This document shows, one piece after another, positions 44,008 to 56,712 of a DNA stretch of 64,000 bases. Every line of letters begins with the position of its first letter. The first letter of the stretch is position 1. The translations under genes and the position numbers were made by a program. The notes beneath the pieces were generated by a model, which had not been told where the DNA came from, did not search any database, and worked only from the letters and a program-made list of their open reading frames with translations. The stretch spans positions 19,941,001 to 20,005,000 of the forward strand of contig CM073515.1 in assembly GCA_037074615.1 (NCBI GenBank), given 5' to 3'. Source of the DNA: Leucaena leucocephala (Eukaryota; Streptophyta; Magnoliopsida; Fabales; Fabaceae).

Positions 44008-47000
44008 TGAGACGTCCTTACTTTTTTACCACTTAGAGTATGTATTTGAAAGTGAAATAGTTGAGACGAGTTAGGATTTAAGCCCAAAAATTAAAAATTT
44101 TCACTTTAGTCCTCACGTACTGCTCACTTTATGTACACATCCAATTGGGATGTTCTACCTTTGTTTTTTAGTGCTAATGATGTGTACTTTAATCATTCCA
44201 AATCTTAGAGCTAGATGCATTCATTTACTTAGTTAAATTACTGATAAAAGCTTGCTGGTCCAGATTTACTATTTCATCATTACTATATTATTGCTTTTAC
44301 TAATTCTATGATTCTAGAATGCATGAACTAATCTCATGCTTACTCATACTCAAATATAGATACCATACATGTCATACCTAATCTCATTATAAAATTGGTG
44401 TTGTATCCTCATTTTCTTTCTCAGTTATACTTAACTGGAAGTAACTTGAATCAATTAAACACCTCTTTGTTTTAGAAACATGAATTTTTTAAAAAAATAC
44501 TTCTCAGGAAATGTTTACTGGTACTGTTCATTGGTAATCTAGAATATATACCTAACTTTGAAAATTCATAATTAAATCTAGAAAAATTGAAAGAGTGGTT
44601 CCAATTTCTAATGAAAGATATTTTACTGAAATTTGATGAAAAAAATATAACACTTAGGTTTTATTGTCCAAATGAATTTAGTTTATTCGTTGAAAAATAC
44701 TGTTCATTCAGTAAATCTAGAAGTTCCAGTTTCTTTGCCTTATTTTTAAAAATTCATTTCTCCTTCCTTACTTATCCAAATGAAACATATTACTTATGGA
44801 TTTAAAGCTCAAGATGTTCTCTTTAAATTCATAAAATTTTGTAGAAAAATTTGTTCATTTACTAAGTGAAATTAGCACTTGAATCTCATTGCCTCTGGAT
44901 GCTTATTTTATCCTATTCCAGATTTTATCTTCAAATTTGAAAAATCATAATAAATAAAAAAACTTAACCAATTGAATCGTTCTTGGTTTCCATTTAAATT
45001 TGTGTATCTTAACTACATTCATGCCAAATTTCACATCCAAACTTGTTGGTTAAGTCATTATAATTACTGTTACAAGGTTACTGCCTTATAATACAAATAC
45101 ACTGTAATGTACTATGCATCCTACCCTATCATCCCATAGTATCAAGTAGTTAACATAACTTATTATACAAGTTCAAACATCCCCATTTACCCTTTTTCCT
45201 TGGAGGTTCCAGCATCTATAACATGGTTCATATGGAAAGAATAAGATTTCATGGAAATCTCAATAGCAAGTCATACAAACTATCAAGCATGATTGATTAA
45301 ATGCCTAACATGTTATCATGAGATGGGAACTACTTTATAATCATACATAAGCAAACTCTACATGCATATTGTCATAACATTAGTTGCAAGGAGTTGCAAC
45401 TATTCATACTTTGTCATTATCATTATAGTATCATCTTAAACTCAACCAAACATCATAACTATCAAGCAAGCATACAATCAAACAAACATGAAATTATAGT
45501 TAGGTATTCTTACTACCTCTTAGGTTATCCTTGATCAACTCTTCTTGAGATGGTCTTCTCTCCACGCAAATGTCAAAACATAACCATTACAAAGTAACAT
45601 TAAGTTACAACTCAACTTCACAACAATTCCAAGACTAGATTCTTACTAACTTCCATTCTTTTTTCATTTTATGTCTTATACTTCCATCTTTCTAAAATAA
45701 ATTCTCATGGTTCATTTCCATACAATTTTTCATGTAGAATCCAAATATGAAATAAGAATTTCTCAAATCAAATTACTTTCTTAGCTACTATACAAAACTG
45801 AAATGCCTCCTCTTGTTTACAAAAATTTTTATTTTGATTCTAATACTTCCACTACTTATTTCTCTACCTCATCCCCACAGAATTTTTCTTTTTAAACCCA
45901 TTGGAAGCATAAAAATTATGAAATTCTAACATATAAATAGTAATTCATACAGTGGCAGCCAAGAACACAAAACCCTAACTACATATATACTTGAATTTCT
46001 AAACCAATACCACTTTATTCTAGCTTGTTTAATATTGTCTAAACTATCCATAACATAAAACTCATTTATATCACATATTAACATCATGTCCAGCAGAAAC
46101 ATCAAAGGATAAATGCCATAAAAACCTCTTAAAACCAAGAGCAAACTTGCTAGAACAAAGTCCAAGATTAAATAAACTAGTTACCTTATTGCTCCAAGGT
46201 GTATGCTTCTTTCTTACTTCAAAATAAATTTTGGCAGAGGTTCCCTAAGGTTTCTAAGATGCCAAATCAGGTCTGAAAGTGGGGATATATATAGAAAAAG
46301 TTGGGTAAAAATGGAAGGCCAAGATTATTTTGTATTTGATCTAATGGTCTATAATCCACCTTCTATCAAACTTGCCCTAGAAGCATAATTAATGACATCA
46401 TCCATGACATCATTTAGGGCTATGTTTGGTTGAAGAAAAGTAGAAATATTGATAGGAAAAATTGTAGTCCAGTCTGTTACTGATCTAGGTAGTTTCACAA
46501 AAACCAGACTATTTTATGTTCCCAGTTTTTATAATATTCTAGAATATGTATTCTGCCATGAAAACTAGTGTTTAGGTTTTTTCTACTATTAACATTGTTA
46601 GAATGAGTATTTATCTTCCAACCATCCCTTGAGAAATGACCAAAATACCCTTACTGTACTTTCTTGCCCTATATTAACCCTAAGTGCATAATTATCATTT
46701 CACACCTCTTTATACTTCATCAGGGCATGTACTGACTCTAATTAATCACCCATGTACTTGATTGGATGTTTTTGCCTATCTAAAATGACCAAAATGCCCT
46801 CCATCCATCTCTTGTTCATTATTACAGCATAGGGGCATTTTTTGTAATTTTGCAATTTTTTGGATTCCTTTGGACACTGGCCTATTTGATTGTTCAAATA
46901 TCTTATTGGGCCTCTATATGGATCCAATGCCTTTATGGCTCAATTCCCAAAAACCTCACTCAAAAGTATTTATTGGGTATATAATTCTACTATAAATTTC

Positions 47001-47535
47001 ATTAAAAATTCTACATAACTCATTTTTAATCTATATCAGTTTTATAAATTTCTATATTAATTATGGAAATTTACTACCAAATCTCATCTGATTAGAAAAT
47101 CTAGAAGGTCCTATAATAATCTTTAGACTTTAAAAATTAATATCAATTATTTGGGGCCTCAAATCAAATTATGAAAAATATGTCTGGCCCAATTTCCATT
47201 ATCTATTAGCTGGTACAATTTGGGACTACAGCATTTCTGAGTAGTTTTGGGCTTTTTCTGACATAACTTCCTCATAATTACGATTTTGACCCTTAAACTT
47301 TTACTTACATTTAGGTCCTTAAAATTTTTAAAATTATACTTATTGGCCCAATTTTTTCTCTACTTCTTATTTTAGCCCATATACTTTTCTAAATTTCACT
47401 TAGGTCTTTGAACTTTCTATCATTTTCAATTTAATCCCTTTCCTTCCTTAAATTGCAACTTTTTCTTAGAGAATCTCATGTATATTACGTACAAATTGTA
47501 CATATATATTAGATAAGAAAATTGGGGATATGACA
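44008..47535 (-). mobile_element. LTR-A copy 6, minus strand
   Basis: The left edge TGAGACGTCCTTACTTTTT corresponds to the reversed LTR end. The right edge GGGGATATGACA is the reversed LTR start. The interior carries the family blocks in reverse, including GAAATCTCAATAGCAAG near 45253, TACTACCTCTTAG near 45510 and GATATATATAG near 46285. At 3528 bp it is the longest copy. No TSD match was found (CTTTC on the left, ATTGG on the right). Confidence 0.75.
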
Positions 47536-47544
47536 ATTGGCATG

Positions 47545-48996
47545 TGAAAATTGTCATTTTAATTATCAAAAGAAACTAAGCTAACCTAACCTAAGTTGAT
47601 TCACAAGGAGTCTAAATAGATGCTAAAGTTCCTAACTAAACCAATGATGCGCAAATTAACAAGTTAATCAGATGAATTGTGAAATGATATATTGAATAAC
47701 TTCTTAATGTAAATCCTATACTATCATGTATGAATTTATGTGTTTATGATGATGAATGTATCAATGGCAAGTGTGTTCCCTTGGAGATTACATTAGCTTC
47801 ATTATTTATAGAATATGAGGAATTAATTAGTTGAATTAGAATATGTTATCTAACAACTCGCCATCTAAATCTCAATCAAAGCTACAACTCACATACATTA
47901 ATAGAGAAATATGAATCATTCAACTCAAGATATAGAAGAAGATGAATTAAACAGATACAATTATATTCTATTATAGAATTCTAATTAACTACTGCCATGT
48001 CCAACTAGTTTAAAGATGAGAATTAATTAAAGCTCAATTATGTAGAAATAGGAAGTTCAACTCGGTTCCCTAATCCTTTATCATCTACTAACTCTAATTA
48101 AATCAGTAATACCAATATTAACTATATTAACTTGATACAATTAAATATAAATTAAAGACACAATTGAAATTCCCTATTTTAGATCAAGGATTATGGTTCA
48201 GCATCATCTCCAAGAGAGCACAACAACTCTAGCATTCCATTACTGTTACAACTTCAATAGCAGTAATAAGTTCAGTAGCAGTTATGGTGAATATAGAAAA
48301 AGAAGATGAAGATGAAAGTAGAACTTTCCTCTGGTTCTATTGCTTAGAGCAGAGGAAAGTTGTAGATGAAAGAGAGAGAGAGATGAATGGCGTGAGAGAG
48401 ATAGAGTAGATCTGGATGGAAGTTGTGTGGAGAGGAATGAGTTGTGAATGGCTTGTGTGTTGTGTATGGCGTGTAAGGAGAAGTGTGTGAATGATGTGAT
48501 AGATCTGATGAACTGTTGCATGAAGCATGTGTCCAAGAGTTAATGTGTGATCCATGTGGGAGCAATATAGATTACATGAATCTAATGCCTCCCTCCAGCT
48601 ATCAGCATGTGCCCAATCTGTTACAGCACATTATGAATCCACCACTTACTTCTATTATTAGCTCCTTAATTCCTGTATCTAACACATGCTTCCATCTCCT
48701 TTTGTCTAGTTGTCCCCTCCTTGCTATTACATTCTAATTAATCTTATCCAATTCAGTTACATCAACAAGTTAACTTGATGCTTAATGAGCATTTCCTGAA
48801 TGGAAATTTAAAAGATACAAATTATTTATCTAATAAGATAATATTCTAATATATGACCAAAATTATATCAATTATTCCCCATTATTCTAATTTTATTTTA
48901 TTAATTAATTGCTCATCATATTGGTAAATGAAGACAAAAATTAATAATAAAACTCTCTTTAAACACACTAAAATTAATACAAATAAGAGTTTATCA
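47545..48996 (-). repeat. Athila-2 3' LTR
   Basis: It is 1452 bp and aligns with 52038-53528. Just outside it, on the minus strand, AGTGTGGGGAAT before TGATAAACTC is the PPT (48997-49008). A GA-rich tract lies near 48370-48410. Frames such as 48282-48565 come from that low-complexity sequence. Confidence 0.9.
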
Positions 48997-49690
48997 ATTC
49001 CCCACACTTAGCTTTTGCACTTCGAGCAAAATTTATGGATCAAAATTGAAATTCAAACATACAAGTTCAGCAAAATTGGCCACAATAGATTCATCATAAG
49101 CACTTGTAGTCATTAATCTTTTCTCTTCAATTGGCTAATCTCATATCAATCAAATTATCCAACTCATACAATTAAATCATAGTAAGCAAATGATTTAATA
49201 TTTATATAGCTATGTTTGGTCAAAAGATCTTTAAAAGAAATGCCTTTATCATATTTACAATTTTAAGAAGCTAATGTGGTTTTGTATATTTTCTTGGCAC
49301 TTTATTGGAAGTTAAGCTTTGAAAAGTGTAGAAGCTTTACATCCCACTTGCACCGGTTCATTAGGTTTGTATATTTTCTTGTGTTTAACTATCCTTTAAA
49401 CACTTTGCATATTCTAGTACTCTTTTATTCCTATCCAACATAGGCACATTTACTTCAATCTTGCTGAAAAAATCAATTACTTGTTCTACTCCTCTAATTC
49501 TTACTACTCATAAATTCCCTTGGGACAAGTAATCCTTCAAATTTACTTCTTTCTCAGTTGAACCAGAATTTGTTTCTTTTTGCTTGAGCTTTGAATTTAC
49601 TGCTAATTGTGTTTTTTCAGTTGTGTCCACTCTAGAATTTCTTAACTTAGAATCCATAGCCTCAAGTAGCTCAGTTTCCTTGCTGTTTGG

Positions 49691-51528
49691 CTATCCACAA
49701 CCTTTAGAATCTTGTGCAGAATCAATTTGTATTTCTATAAGATCAAATGTAACCTTTCTCTTCCTAAGGAGTTGTGCTTCCTTCTTACTTTTAGACTTCT
49801 CAATGTTATTCCTCATTAGACTACTAGAATCAGTGTCTACCTCACATTTCTCCTCATGTTTAACATCTGTAACTTGCTTCCCAACTTGCTTTCCACTTCT
49901 CAAACTTATAGCATTCTCAGATTTTGGGTTAACAATGCATTTGAAGGTAGATTTCTACTGATCCTTACCTGAACATCACTCATTGAATTAGCTAACTGTG
50001 ATAATATCCATTCATGTTAGAAGCTTTGGTTTTCCACTGTTATATTTTACTCTCCACATGCACACTTATAATTTGTCATTGCTAGGTTACTCTCCATTAT
50101 AGATATCAAGTCCTTGAAGTTAAGGCTGAAGTTTGTGTTTATGGAATTTATATTTGAATTCATCACATTAATGCTCTTGATTATCTTAAACATACCATCA
50201 TCCTTTACAAAAATAGGTAATTTTATAAAGCTCTAGAAGATTCAACCATTTGTCTATCATTATTGAATATGTTCTGCCCAAAATTCCTATATGTACCTCC
50301 ATCCCTCCATATGAAATTAGGATGATCTCTCCATCCTTCATTATATGTGTTGGAGTATGGCTTCCTTTGTGGATATTGCTTTGGTTTGCCTTGATTGATG
50401 GATGATACATCCTCATAGTGTGTAGGACATTTGTCACTGGTATGCATAGGAGAAGAACAAAGTTGACAACTAGGAGCAACTAGAGCTTGAGAGTATGGGC
50501 TCTGAACATGTGAATTGCTCAATTGAGCAGCTAAATTATTGATATGAGACTTGAGAAGACAAGTTATTATAATCTTGAGAGGACGTTGCAGAAACCTCAT
50601 GGACTTGCCTAGCATCATAGCCCCTATACTGTTGGTCATTGGTTGCTATCTTCTTAATCAAATTCCATGCTTCATTAGGAGTTAAATCATCAATAGAACC
50701 CCCAGCAGCTGCATCCAAATTCTTTCTGCATGCATAGTGCAATCCTAAATGAAAATATTGCACCAAATGCTCACTTGAAATCTGGTGCTATAGATATCTA
50801 TCTAGCAACTCTTGAAACCTTCCCCAAAACTCATAAAAAGACTCTTGATCTTACTGTTTTGCAGAAAAAATCTCCTTCCTCAATGTAGCAGTCTTGGAAG
50901 TAGGGAAGTATATCTTTAAGAAAGCATTCCTCAAGTTATTCTAGGAATCCAAGGCTTGAGGTGTATGATGTGGTAGCATATAAAATCATTCATTTGCCTT
51001 TCCTTCAAGCTTAAAGTGGAATACTTATCTCTGGACAGCATCCATGTTAGCACCTACAGGTTTCATGGATAAGCAAACCCACTACATAGTCTTTAAATGT
51101 TTGAAAGGATCTTCTCCTATCAATCCATAAAACTTTGGCAATTTACTTAATAAAGGACCTTTTAGCTCAAAATTAACATATAAAGTAGGACAAGTGTGAA
51201 AAGGATCATAGTTTGCATTAGAAGAAGTGAGTTCTCTTATGCTACTATGTGTCCTTCAATTATTCATGTTATTATCTGCATGTTGCTCATTTTGATTATT
51301 CTGATTATGAGTATGAGCTTCACCCTCATTAACATGCTCCATGACAAAATGATTATCTAAGATATTACCAAATGCAAACTCAGTTTCAGTGGCAATAGAT
51401 TGACCAAAAGAACTAAGCTCAACAACTGATGCAACACTAGCTTGATTTAAGACCTTAGCTTTCTTAATTTACCTAAGTTTTCTATTGATTTCTTTATCCA
51501 AAGGGAATAATTCAGAGATTCTGGACAT
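49691..51528 (-). pseudogene. Athila-2 gag with intact zinc knuckle, several frame breaks
   Basis: The ATG at 51528 begins MSRISELFPLDKEINRK, matching the Athila-3 start, and a stop follows at codon 20. Capsid motifs continue in broken frames. 50766-50536 reads SIDDLTPNEAWNLIKK, ARQVHEVSATS. The piece 50639-50223 contains CQLCSSPMHTSDKC at 50468-50427, a perfect CX2CX4HX4C zinc knuckle for RNA binding, followed by a basic tail (KPKQYPQRKP). 49903-49691 is a lysine-rich segment near the gag C terminus. Of the three gags it is the only one with a complete knuckle. Confidence 0.85.
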
Positions 51529-51599
51529 ATAAATCACACCAACAATTATGCAGGATATCAAATACATCAATAATGCAGCAATTTCAACAAACGAGATCA

Positions 51600-51920
51600 A
51601 GTAATGGCAGTTCAAAACACTTAGGTAGCGACAAAATAAGACTCTAGTCGTGACTAACAATCATAGAGAGCTGCAATCGCGACAAAAATAAATTTTAAGT
51701 CACGACTATTAGTCACAGAGAGCAAAATTTTTTAATCAAGATTTTTGGTCGCAACCAAATATTACTTTGGTTGTGACTATAGAGAGCAAATATGAGTTAA
51801 ACAATGATTTTAGTTTGCAACCAAATGTGTATCTGGTCACGACTAAAAATTACAGGGACCCTCATAAATCAATTTTTTGCACTATAGTTGTTACTAAATA
51901 AGCAATTTGTCATGACTAAA
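51600..51920. repeat. GTCGCGAC-type array in the Athila-2 leader
   Basis: These are degenerate units with GTCGTGACTAACAATCATAG, AATCGCGACAAAAATAA, GTCACGACTATTAGTCACAG, GGTCGCAACCAAATATTACT and GGTCACGACTAAAAATTACA. It occupies the same position as in Athila-1 and Athila-3. Confidence 0.85.
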
Positions 51921-52016
51921 TAAGAAAAAATACTAAATTTGGAGAAAAAATGAAATACCTATATTCTTTTTATATTTTTGAGGTCTAGTAGATTGCTTAG
52001 GAAACCTTAACAAGGC

Positions 52017-52034
52017 TCCCCGGCAACAACATCA
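52017..52034 (-). other. Athila-2 primer binding site (tRNA-Asp type)
   Basis: On the minus strand it reads TGATGTTGTTGCCGGGGA, matching the tRNA-Asp complement TGGCGCCGTTGCCGGGGA at 14 of 18 positions. All four differences are transitions of the C-to-T/G-to-A kind. Confidence 0.85.
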
Positions 52035-52037
52035 TTT

Positions 52038-53528
52038 TGATAATCATCATTTTAATTATCAAAAGAAACTAAACTAACTAATAGTAAAGTAAAGCTAACC
52101 TAAGTTGATTCACAGAGTCTAATTGGATGATAAAGTTTCTAAGTAATCTAATGAGCCACAAATTAACAAGTTAATCAGATGAATTGTGAGATGAGATATT
52201 GAATAACTTCTGAATGTAAATTCTATACTATTGTTTATGAATTTAGGTGTTTATGATGATGAAATGTATCAATGACAAGTGTGTTCCCTTGGAGATTACC
52301 TTACCTTCATTATCTAGAGAATATGAGGAGTTAATTAGTTGAATTAGAATATATTAGCTAACAACTTGCTAGCTAAATTTTAATTAAAGTTTTAACTTAC
52401 AGACATTGAATAGAGAAATATGAATCATTCAACTTAAGAGATAGAAGAAGATAAATTAATCAGATACAATTGTACTATCTGTACTCTGTTATAGAATTGT
52501 TCTAATTAACTAAGCCATGTCTAACTAGTTCAAGGATGAGAATCAATCAAAGCTCAATTGTGTAGAAATAGGATATCCAACTCGGTTCCTTAATCTTTTA
52601 TCATCTACTAATTTTAATTGAATCAGTAATACCAGAATTAACTACATCAACTTAATACAATTAAATCTGAATTAAAGACACCATTGAAACTCCCTATTTC
52701 ATATCAAGGATTCTGGTTCAGCATCATCTCAAAGAGAACACAACAACTCTATCCTTTTGTTGCTATCAGAAGTTCAACAGTAGCAGTAAGTTCAACAGTA
52801 GTCATAGTGAATGCAGAAAGAGAAGATGAAGATGGAAGCAAAATTTTTCTCTGGTTTTTTGGTTAGAACAGAGGAAAGTTACAGATGAAAGAGAGAGATG
52901 AATGGCATGTGAGATAGATGGATGGATCTAGATGGAAGCTGTGTGGAGAGGAATGAGTTGTGAATGGCGTGTGTGTTATGTATGGCATGTATGGAGCTTG
53001 AATGAATGTGTGATATAAGGAGAAGTGTGTGAATGGTGTGATAGGTATGATGAGTTGTTGCGTGAAGCATGTGTCCATAAGTGAGTCAATGTGTGATCTA
53101 TGTGGGAGCAATATGGAATAGATAAATCTGATGCCTCCCTCCAGCTGTCAGCACATGTGTTACAGCACATGTGTGAATCTACCACTTGCTTATGTTATCA
53201 TCTCCTTAATTCCTGGATCCAGCACATGCTTCCATCTATTTTTGTCCAGCTGTCCCCTCCTTTCCATTATATTTTGATTAATCTTATCCAATTCAGTTAT
53301 AACTTAGTGCTTAATGAGCATTTCTTGCAATGGGAGTTTAAAAGATATAAATTATTTATCCAACAAGATAATATTCTAATATATGACTAAGATTATATCA
53401 ATTAATTTTCCATTATTCTAATTTCATTTTATTAATTAACTGCTCACCATATTGGTAAATGGGAACAAAAGTCAATAATAAAAGTCTCCTTAAACCACAC
53501 TAAAATTAATACAAATAAGAGTTTATCA
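52038..53528 (-). repeat. Athila-2 5' LTR
   Basis: It is 1491 bp and runs from TGATAATCATCATTTTAATT on the plus strand to GAGTTTATCA. The small differences from the 3' LTR include a repeated ACATGTGTTACAGCACATGTG segment near 53153-53175. Confidence 0.9.
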
Positions 53529-53533
53529 GCATG

Positions 53534-55892
53534 TTTTTTTTTACTATTATGTATTGGAGAAATAATACTATATACAATTCAACATAATTCTCCACTTCAA
53601 TCATCATTATCTTTTGCTTAAGCTCTTGCATCATTTCTCCTTGCTCAATTACCTAATATGGTTGGATAAGGTATGGTGAGATTTGGGAGAATCTCAATAA
53701 CAAACATTACCATTAATGCATACAAATGTATGACATGCTTTCTTTTCCTAATTCATGCTTTCTAAATGACATATTCTCATGCTCAATGTTTCATACTAAT
53801 ATGTATGGACATAAAACATCTTGAAATAGAGCATCATAAATGCATACATATTTCATATCATCATCATGCACATCAACAAACAGAAGCATACACAATCAAG
53901 CACACATTTAAGGTAAATTCACTACCTTTTAGTTATAGGTCTTCTTATTGCTCCCTTTGTTTCCAACCATTGAGGTTGCTTACTCAACCTCTTCAACGCA
54001 TCCTCTTTGACATCTCATGGCCCTAATTACAATCACATTATGCACTCAATTCTTTAGAGTCATTGAACCAAACAACACATAAAACTTGTTCTCTTGAAAC
54101 CCTTAATTCTTTGTCTTCAAAATTAGGTTTCTTATTACAATTTTCTTAAAATTATTTTCATTAGCCAATCCTATACAATTTTTCATGTATAATCAATTTC
54201 TAAGATCAAATTTATTAAAATCAAACTTTTCCAAGATCGAATTATGATACCATAAGGAGAAAATTTTCACTTTGATGTTTAATGCTTCCAAGACCCCTTT
54301 CTCATCTTTTCCTTACACAATATTTTATTCTAAAATCATTGGAAACATAAAAATCATCAAAATTCATCTCTAACATAAACTATAGCTCACGACCAAAACA
54401 TACAAAGTAAAGAGGAAGTTGGCTTTCTTCCGATTTCCATATAAAACCACTTGATTCATACACTTTGTCATCCTTTAAACATTATCTAACCTCAGTTTCA
54501 TCTTTCTCTGTACTTAGGAATTTCATCCAGCCATAAAACTCTAGGATTTCATGAATTTCAGCCAACCAAACCCAAGATTAAGCTATATAATCATCAAATT
54601 GAGAACTTAAACCATAAACTAACCTCAAATTCAAGTTTGATTGGTTGCTAGAGTTCCTTGTTCTTCCTCTTTTCAAGATGAACAACTTCAAAAATTTCTC
54701 CCCTTAGTTATGGAGAAGTGTAAACTGAAGGGGACCGTAATTTGCGATTTATAATGGTCTTCATATCTAATTGTCCTTCAAGGTTCATAAAAATTACAAG
54801 GGTACTTGTCTTTCTCTTATTGATCCACATATTCCTAATTGGTCCACATGTCATCCACATGCTTTCTTCCAATTGGTCCACATATAAACCCTCAATTAAT
54901 GAAGGGGTGATTTGTCATTCAAAATAAAATCCTAAATTAAATTAGGTTAATGGATAAGTAAACTAGGTTGAGGACTAAGCACTCTTATATTGATGGCTAG
55001 GCTTCTTGCAACATCTAACCAATGGGAAAGTGGCATGTGGTGTCATTCTAGAAGGAAGAAGGGTTTGGAAAAGCTTCATTAATAAGCTTCCAATTATCCT
55101 GTCCAAAATGCACTCTATTGGATACTTTTTCTTAATTCCGGTCTCTTGGAACACTTAAATAATTGTCAAGTCACTTTTGTCTTATTCTACCACCTTTTCT
55201 TTCCTCATGATAACCTTGACATGGTGTCATAAATGGGCCATTAATGACAAATGGAGGAAGTCAAATTAGAATTGCCTCTCGATTGTAAAGTAATTCCTTT
55301 CTTCTAGAAATGCATTTTGAGGTTTCCTTGTTTTGAAAATTCTTTTTTCCATGACATTATCTTTCATTAATTCTAGGGAAATTCACTAATTTTTCTTGCC
55401 AAAACTTAGCCTGAATATATTTTTTTAATTTCTCGTAAAAAGCCCACAATCAGCATACCTAGGCTTTAAATACTTTTAAAGCCATTCTGCTCACCTTTTC
55501 AGAATAGAACTAATTTTAGAAACCTCTAGACCTCTCAGTAATTAATCCTCATTTTTCTTCAATTTTCTGAGGCCTCCACATAATTCAAATAATTAAATTT
55601 GACTAAATCACTCATAATTAGCCAAATATCTAAAATTTCCTTAAAAACTATTGTAGGGGTATTTTTGACCTTTTAAACCTCAAATGGAACTTTATAAGTC
55701 ATTCCCCATTTTCAGGTATTTTTTTCTGGAATTTTCATAAATCTTTCCATAATTTACTCTATTGGGCAGAAACTTTCTAAAATTATGATTTTATCACTGC
55801 TCGGACTTAACTCATAAATGATCTTATTAAGGCCTCTAGCATAAACTTTAGCCCTTAACTAAGCTCTTCTCTCATTATTGGACGTTCAAACA
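53534..55892 (-). mobile_element. LTR-A copy 7, diverged, minus strand
   Basis: 53660-54700 follows the reversed LTR-A order: GGTGAGATTTGGGAGAATCTC near 53669, AGGTAAATTCACTACC near 53911, CTTCCAAGACC near 54285, and a closing TTATAATGG TATA-like zone near 54750. The upstream (U3-like) part, 54760-55890, is poorly conserved. The edge at 55892 is a guess from TTCAAACA. The left edge abuts the Athila-2 TSD without a recognisable terminus. Confidence 0.5.
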
Positions 55893-56352
55893 TGGTGAGA
55901 ACTCACAACCAATCCAAATATACACACCCCAATATCGCTAAACAAAGGTCTGGATTCCAATTTGAACCCTTGAACAAGGACCCGAAGTGTTGGAAGATGC
56001 CACAGGGTTGATCAACCTTAATAAGTCTGTTAGTTCTATGAAGAACCTTAGAGAAATTCCACTCTCAAGAGACAAGTGCAGGAATGTAACTTTTCATTCA
56101 AAAATCCAATCTGTCTCCAAAATTTGTCATATAATGTATTTGAAGAGATACATTTTAAATCTGACTTAAAAATCATTACATGCAACCTAGGGACTTTAGT
56201 AAATACTAACTTAAATAAAATAACAAGGACTTATTTCAAGTAATTTGGAAACCCCAAAAGTAGTCTGCCAACGAATTACTAATTTTTTCACAAATACAAT
56301 AATAAAAATAGAATTAGCAATTTAAGTACTACTTGGTTCAAGGCCTTTAAAT
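55893..56352 (-). mobile_element. Gypsy 3' region downstream of pol tail (repeat shared with CACTA-2)
   Basis: Closely parallels 37835-38330: AAATATACACACCCC, AAGTGTTGGAAGATGCCACA, AATAAGTCTGTTAGTTCT, AATAACAAGGACTTA, GTACTACTTGGTTC. No coding sequence is supported. The frame at 55987 is incidental. Confidence 0.7.
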
Positions 56353-56712
56353 TTATGTCTCCAAGCCCATAATAGGTTCAGCAGCTCTATTTACAGCACA
56401 AATAAAATTAATGACATCCTCAGCATTTTTAATCTGATTTGTCGCTCCAATTGCCATTTGCTTTATAAATGCTTCTTGCACTAGCCTATTCAATGCTTCA
56501 TTAATTTCTTTAGCTCTTGCTCTTGTGATTGGTCTAGTTGGAATAAGCAAAGGATCCTTGAAAGTTAAAAAGTCATCTTGCTATATCGCATCATTCCCTT
56601 TCTCGTCAAAAGGATTCGTCCTCGAATAATCACTTTTCTCATATTTGATGACATATGAAAATGTCCCAATAAATTCCAACCACCTAGCATATCTTTTGTT
56701 TAGTTTACCTTG
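56353..56712 (-). pseudogene. Ty3/gypsy pol remnant: RNase H end fused to C-terminal tail, integrase deleted
   Basis: On the minus strand from about 56700 the frame reads NKRYARWLEFIGTFSYVIKY, the end of a gypsy RNase H (compare the usual H-A-R/K-W-VEF pattern). It passes without a break to SRTNPFDEKGND, a stop, and then LLIPTRPITRARAKEINEAL, the C-terminal tail. The integrase that normally lies between is missing and the join is in frame. Athila-3 inserted directly upstream at 56713, cutting off RT. Confidence 0.8.

Larger units (their letters stand above)
47545..53528 (-). mobile_element. Athila-2: gag-only Athila derivative, TSD GCATG
   Basis: LTRs 47545-48996 and 52038-53528 enclose only 3041 bp. 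GCATG flanks the element at 47540-47544 and 53529-53533, which also fixes the LTR edges (TGAAAAT.../TGATAAT... to ...TTTATCA). Leader array, primer site, gag and PPT are present. Protease, RT, RNase H and integrase are absent. Compared with Athila-1, 3' untranslated sequence is cut by two deletions near 49188 and 49276. Confidence 0.92.

Noticed and set aside
44003..47540. TSD for LTR-A copy 6
   Set aside because: CTTTC and ATTGG do not match. The edges may be mutated, so I report the copy without a TSD.
48282..48565. Serine/histidine-rich frames as a gene
   Set aside because: Several overlapping frames arise from a GA/GTGT-rich part of the Athila LTR. The same happens at 52863-53185 and 57102-57305.
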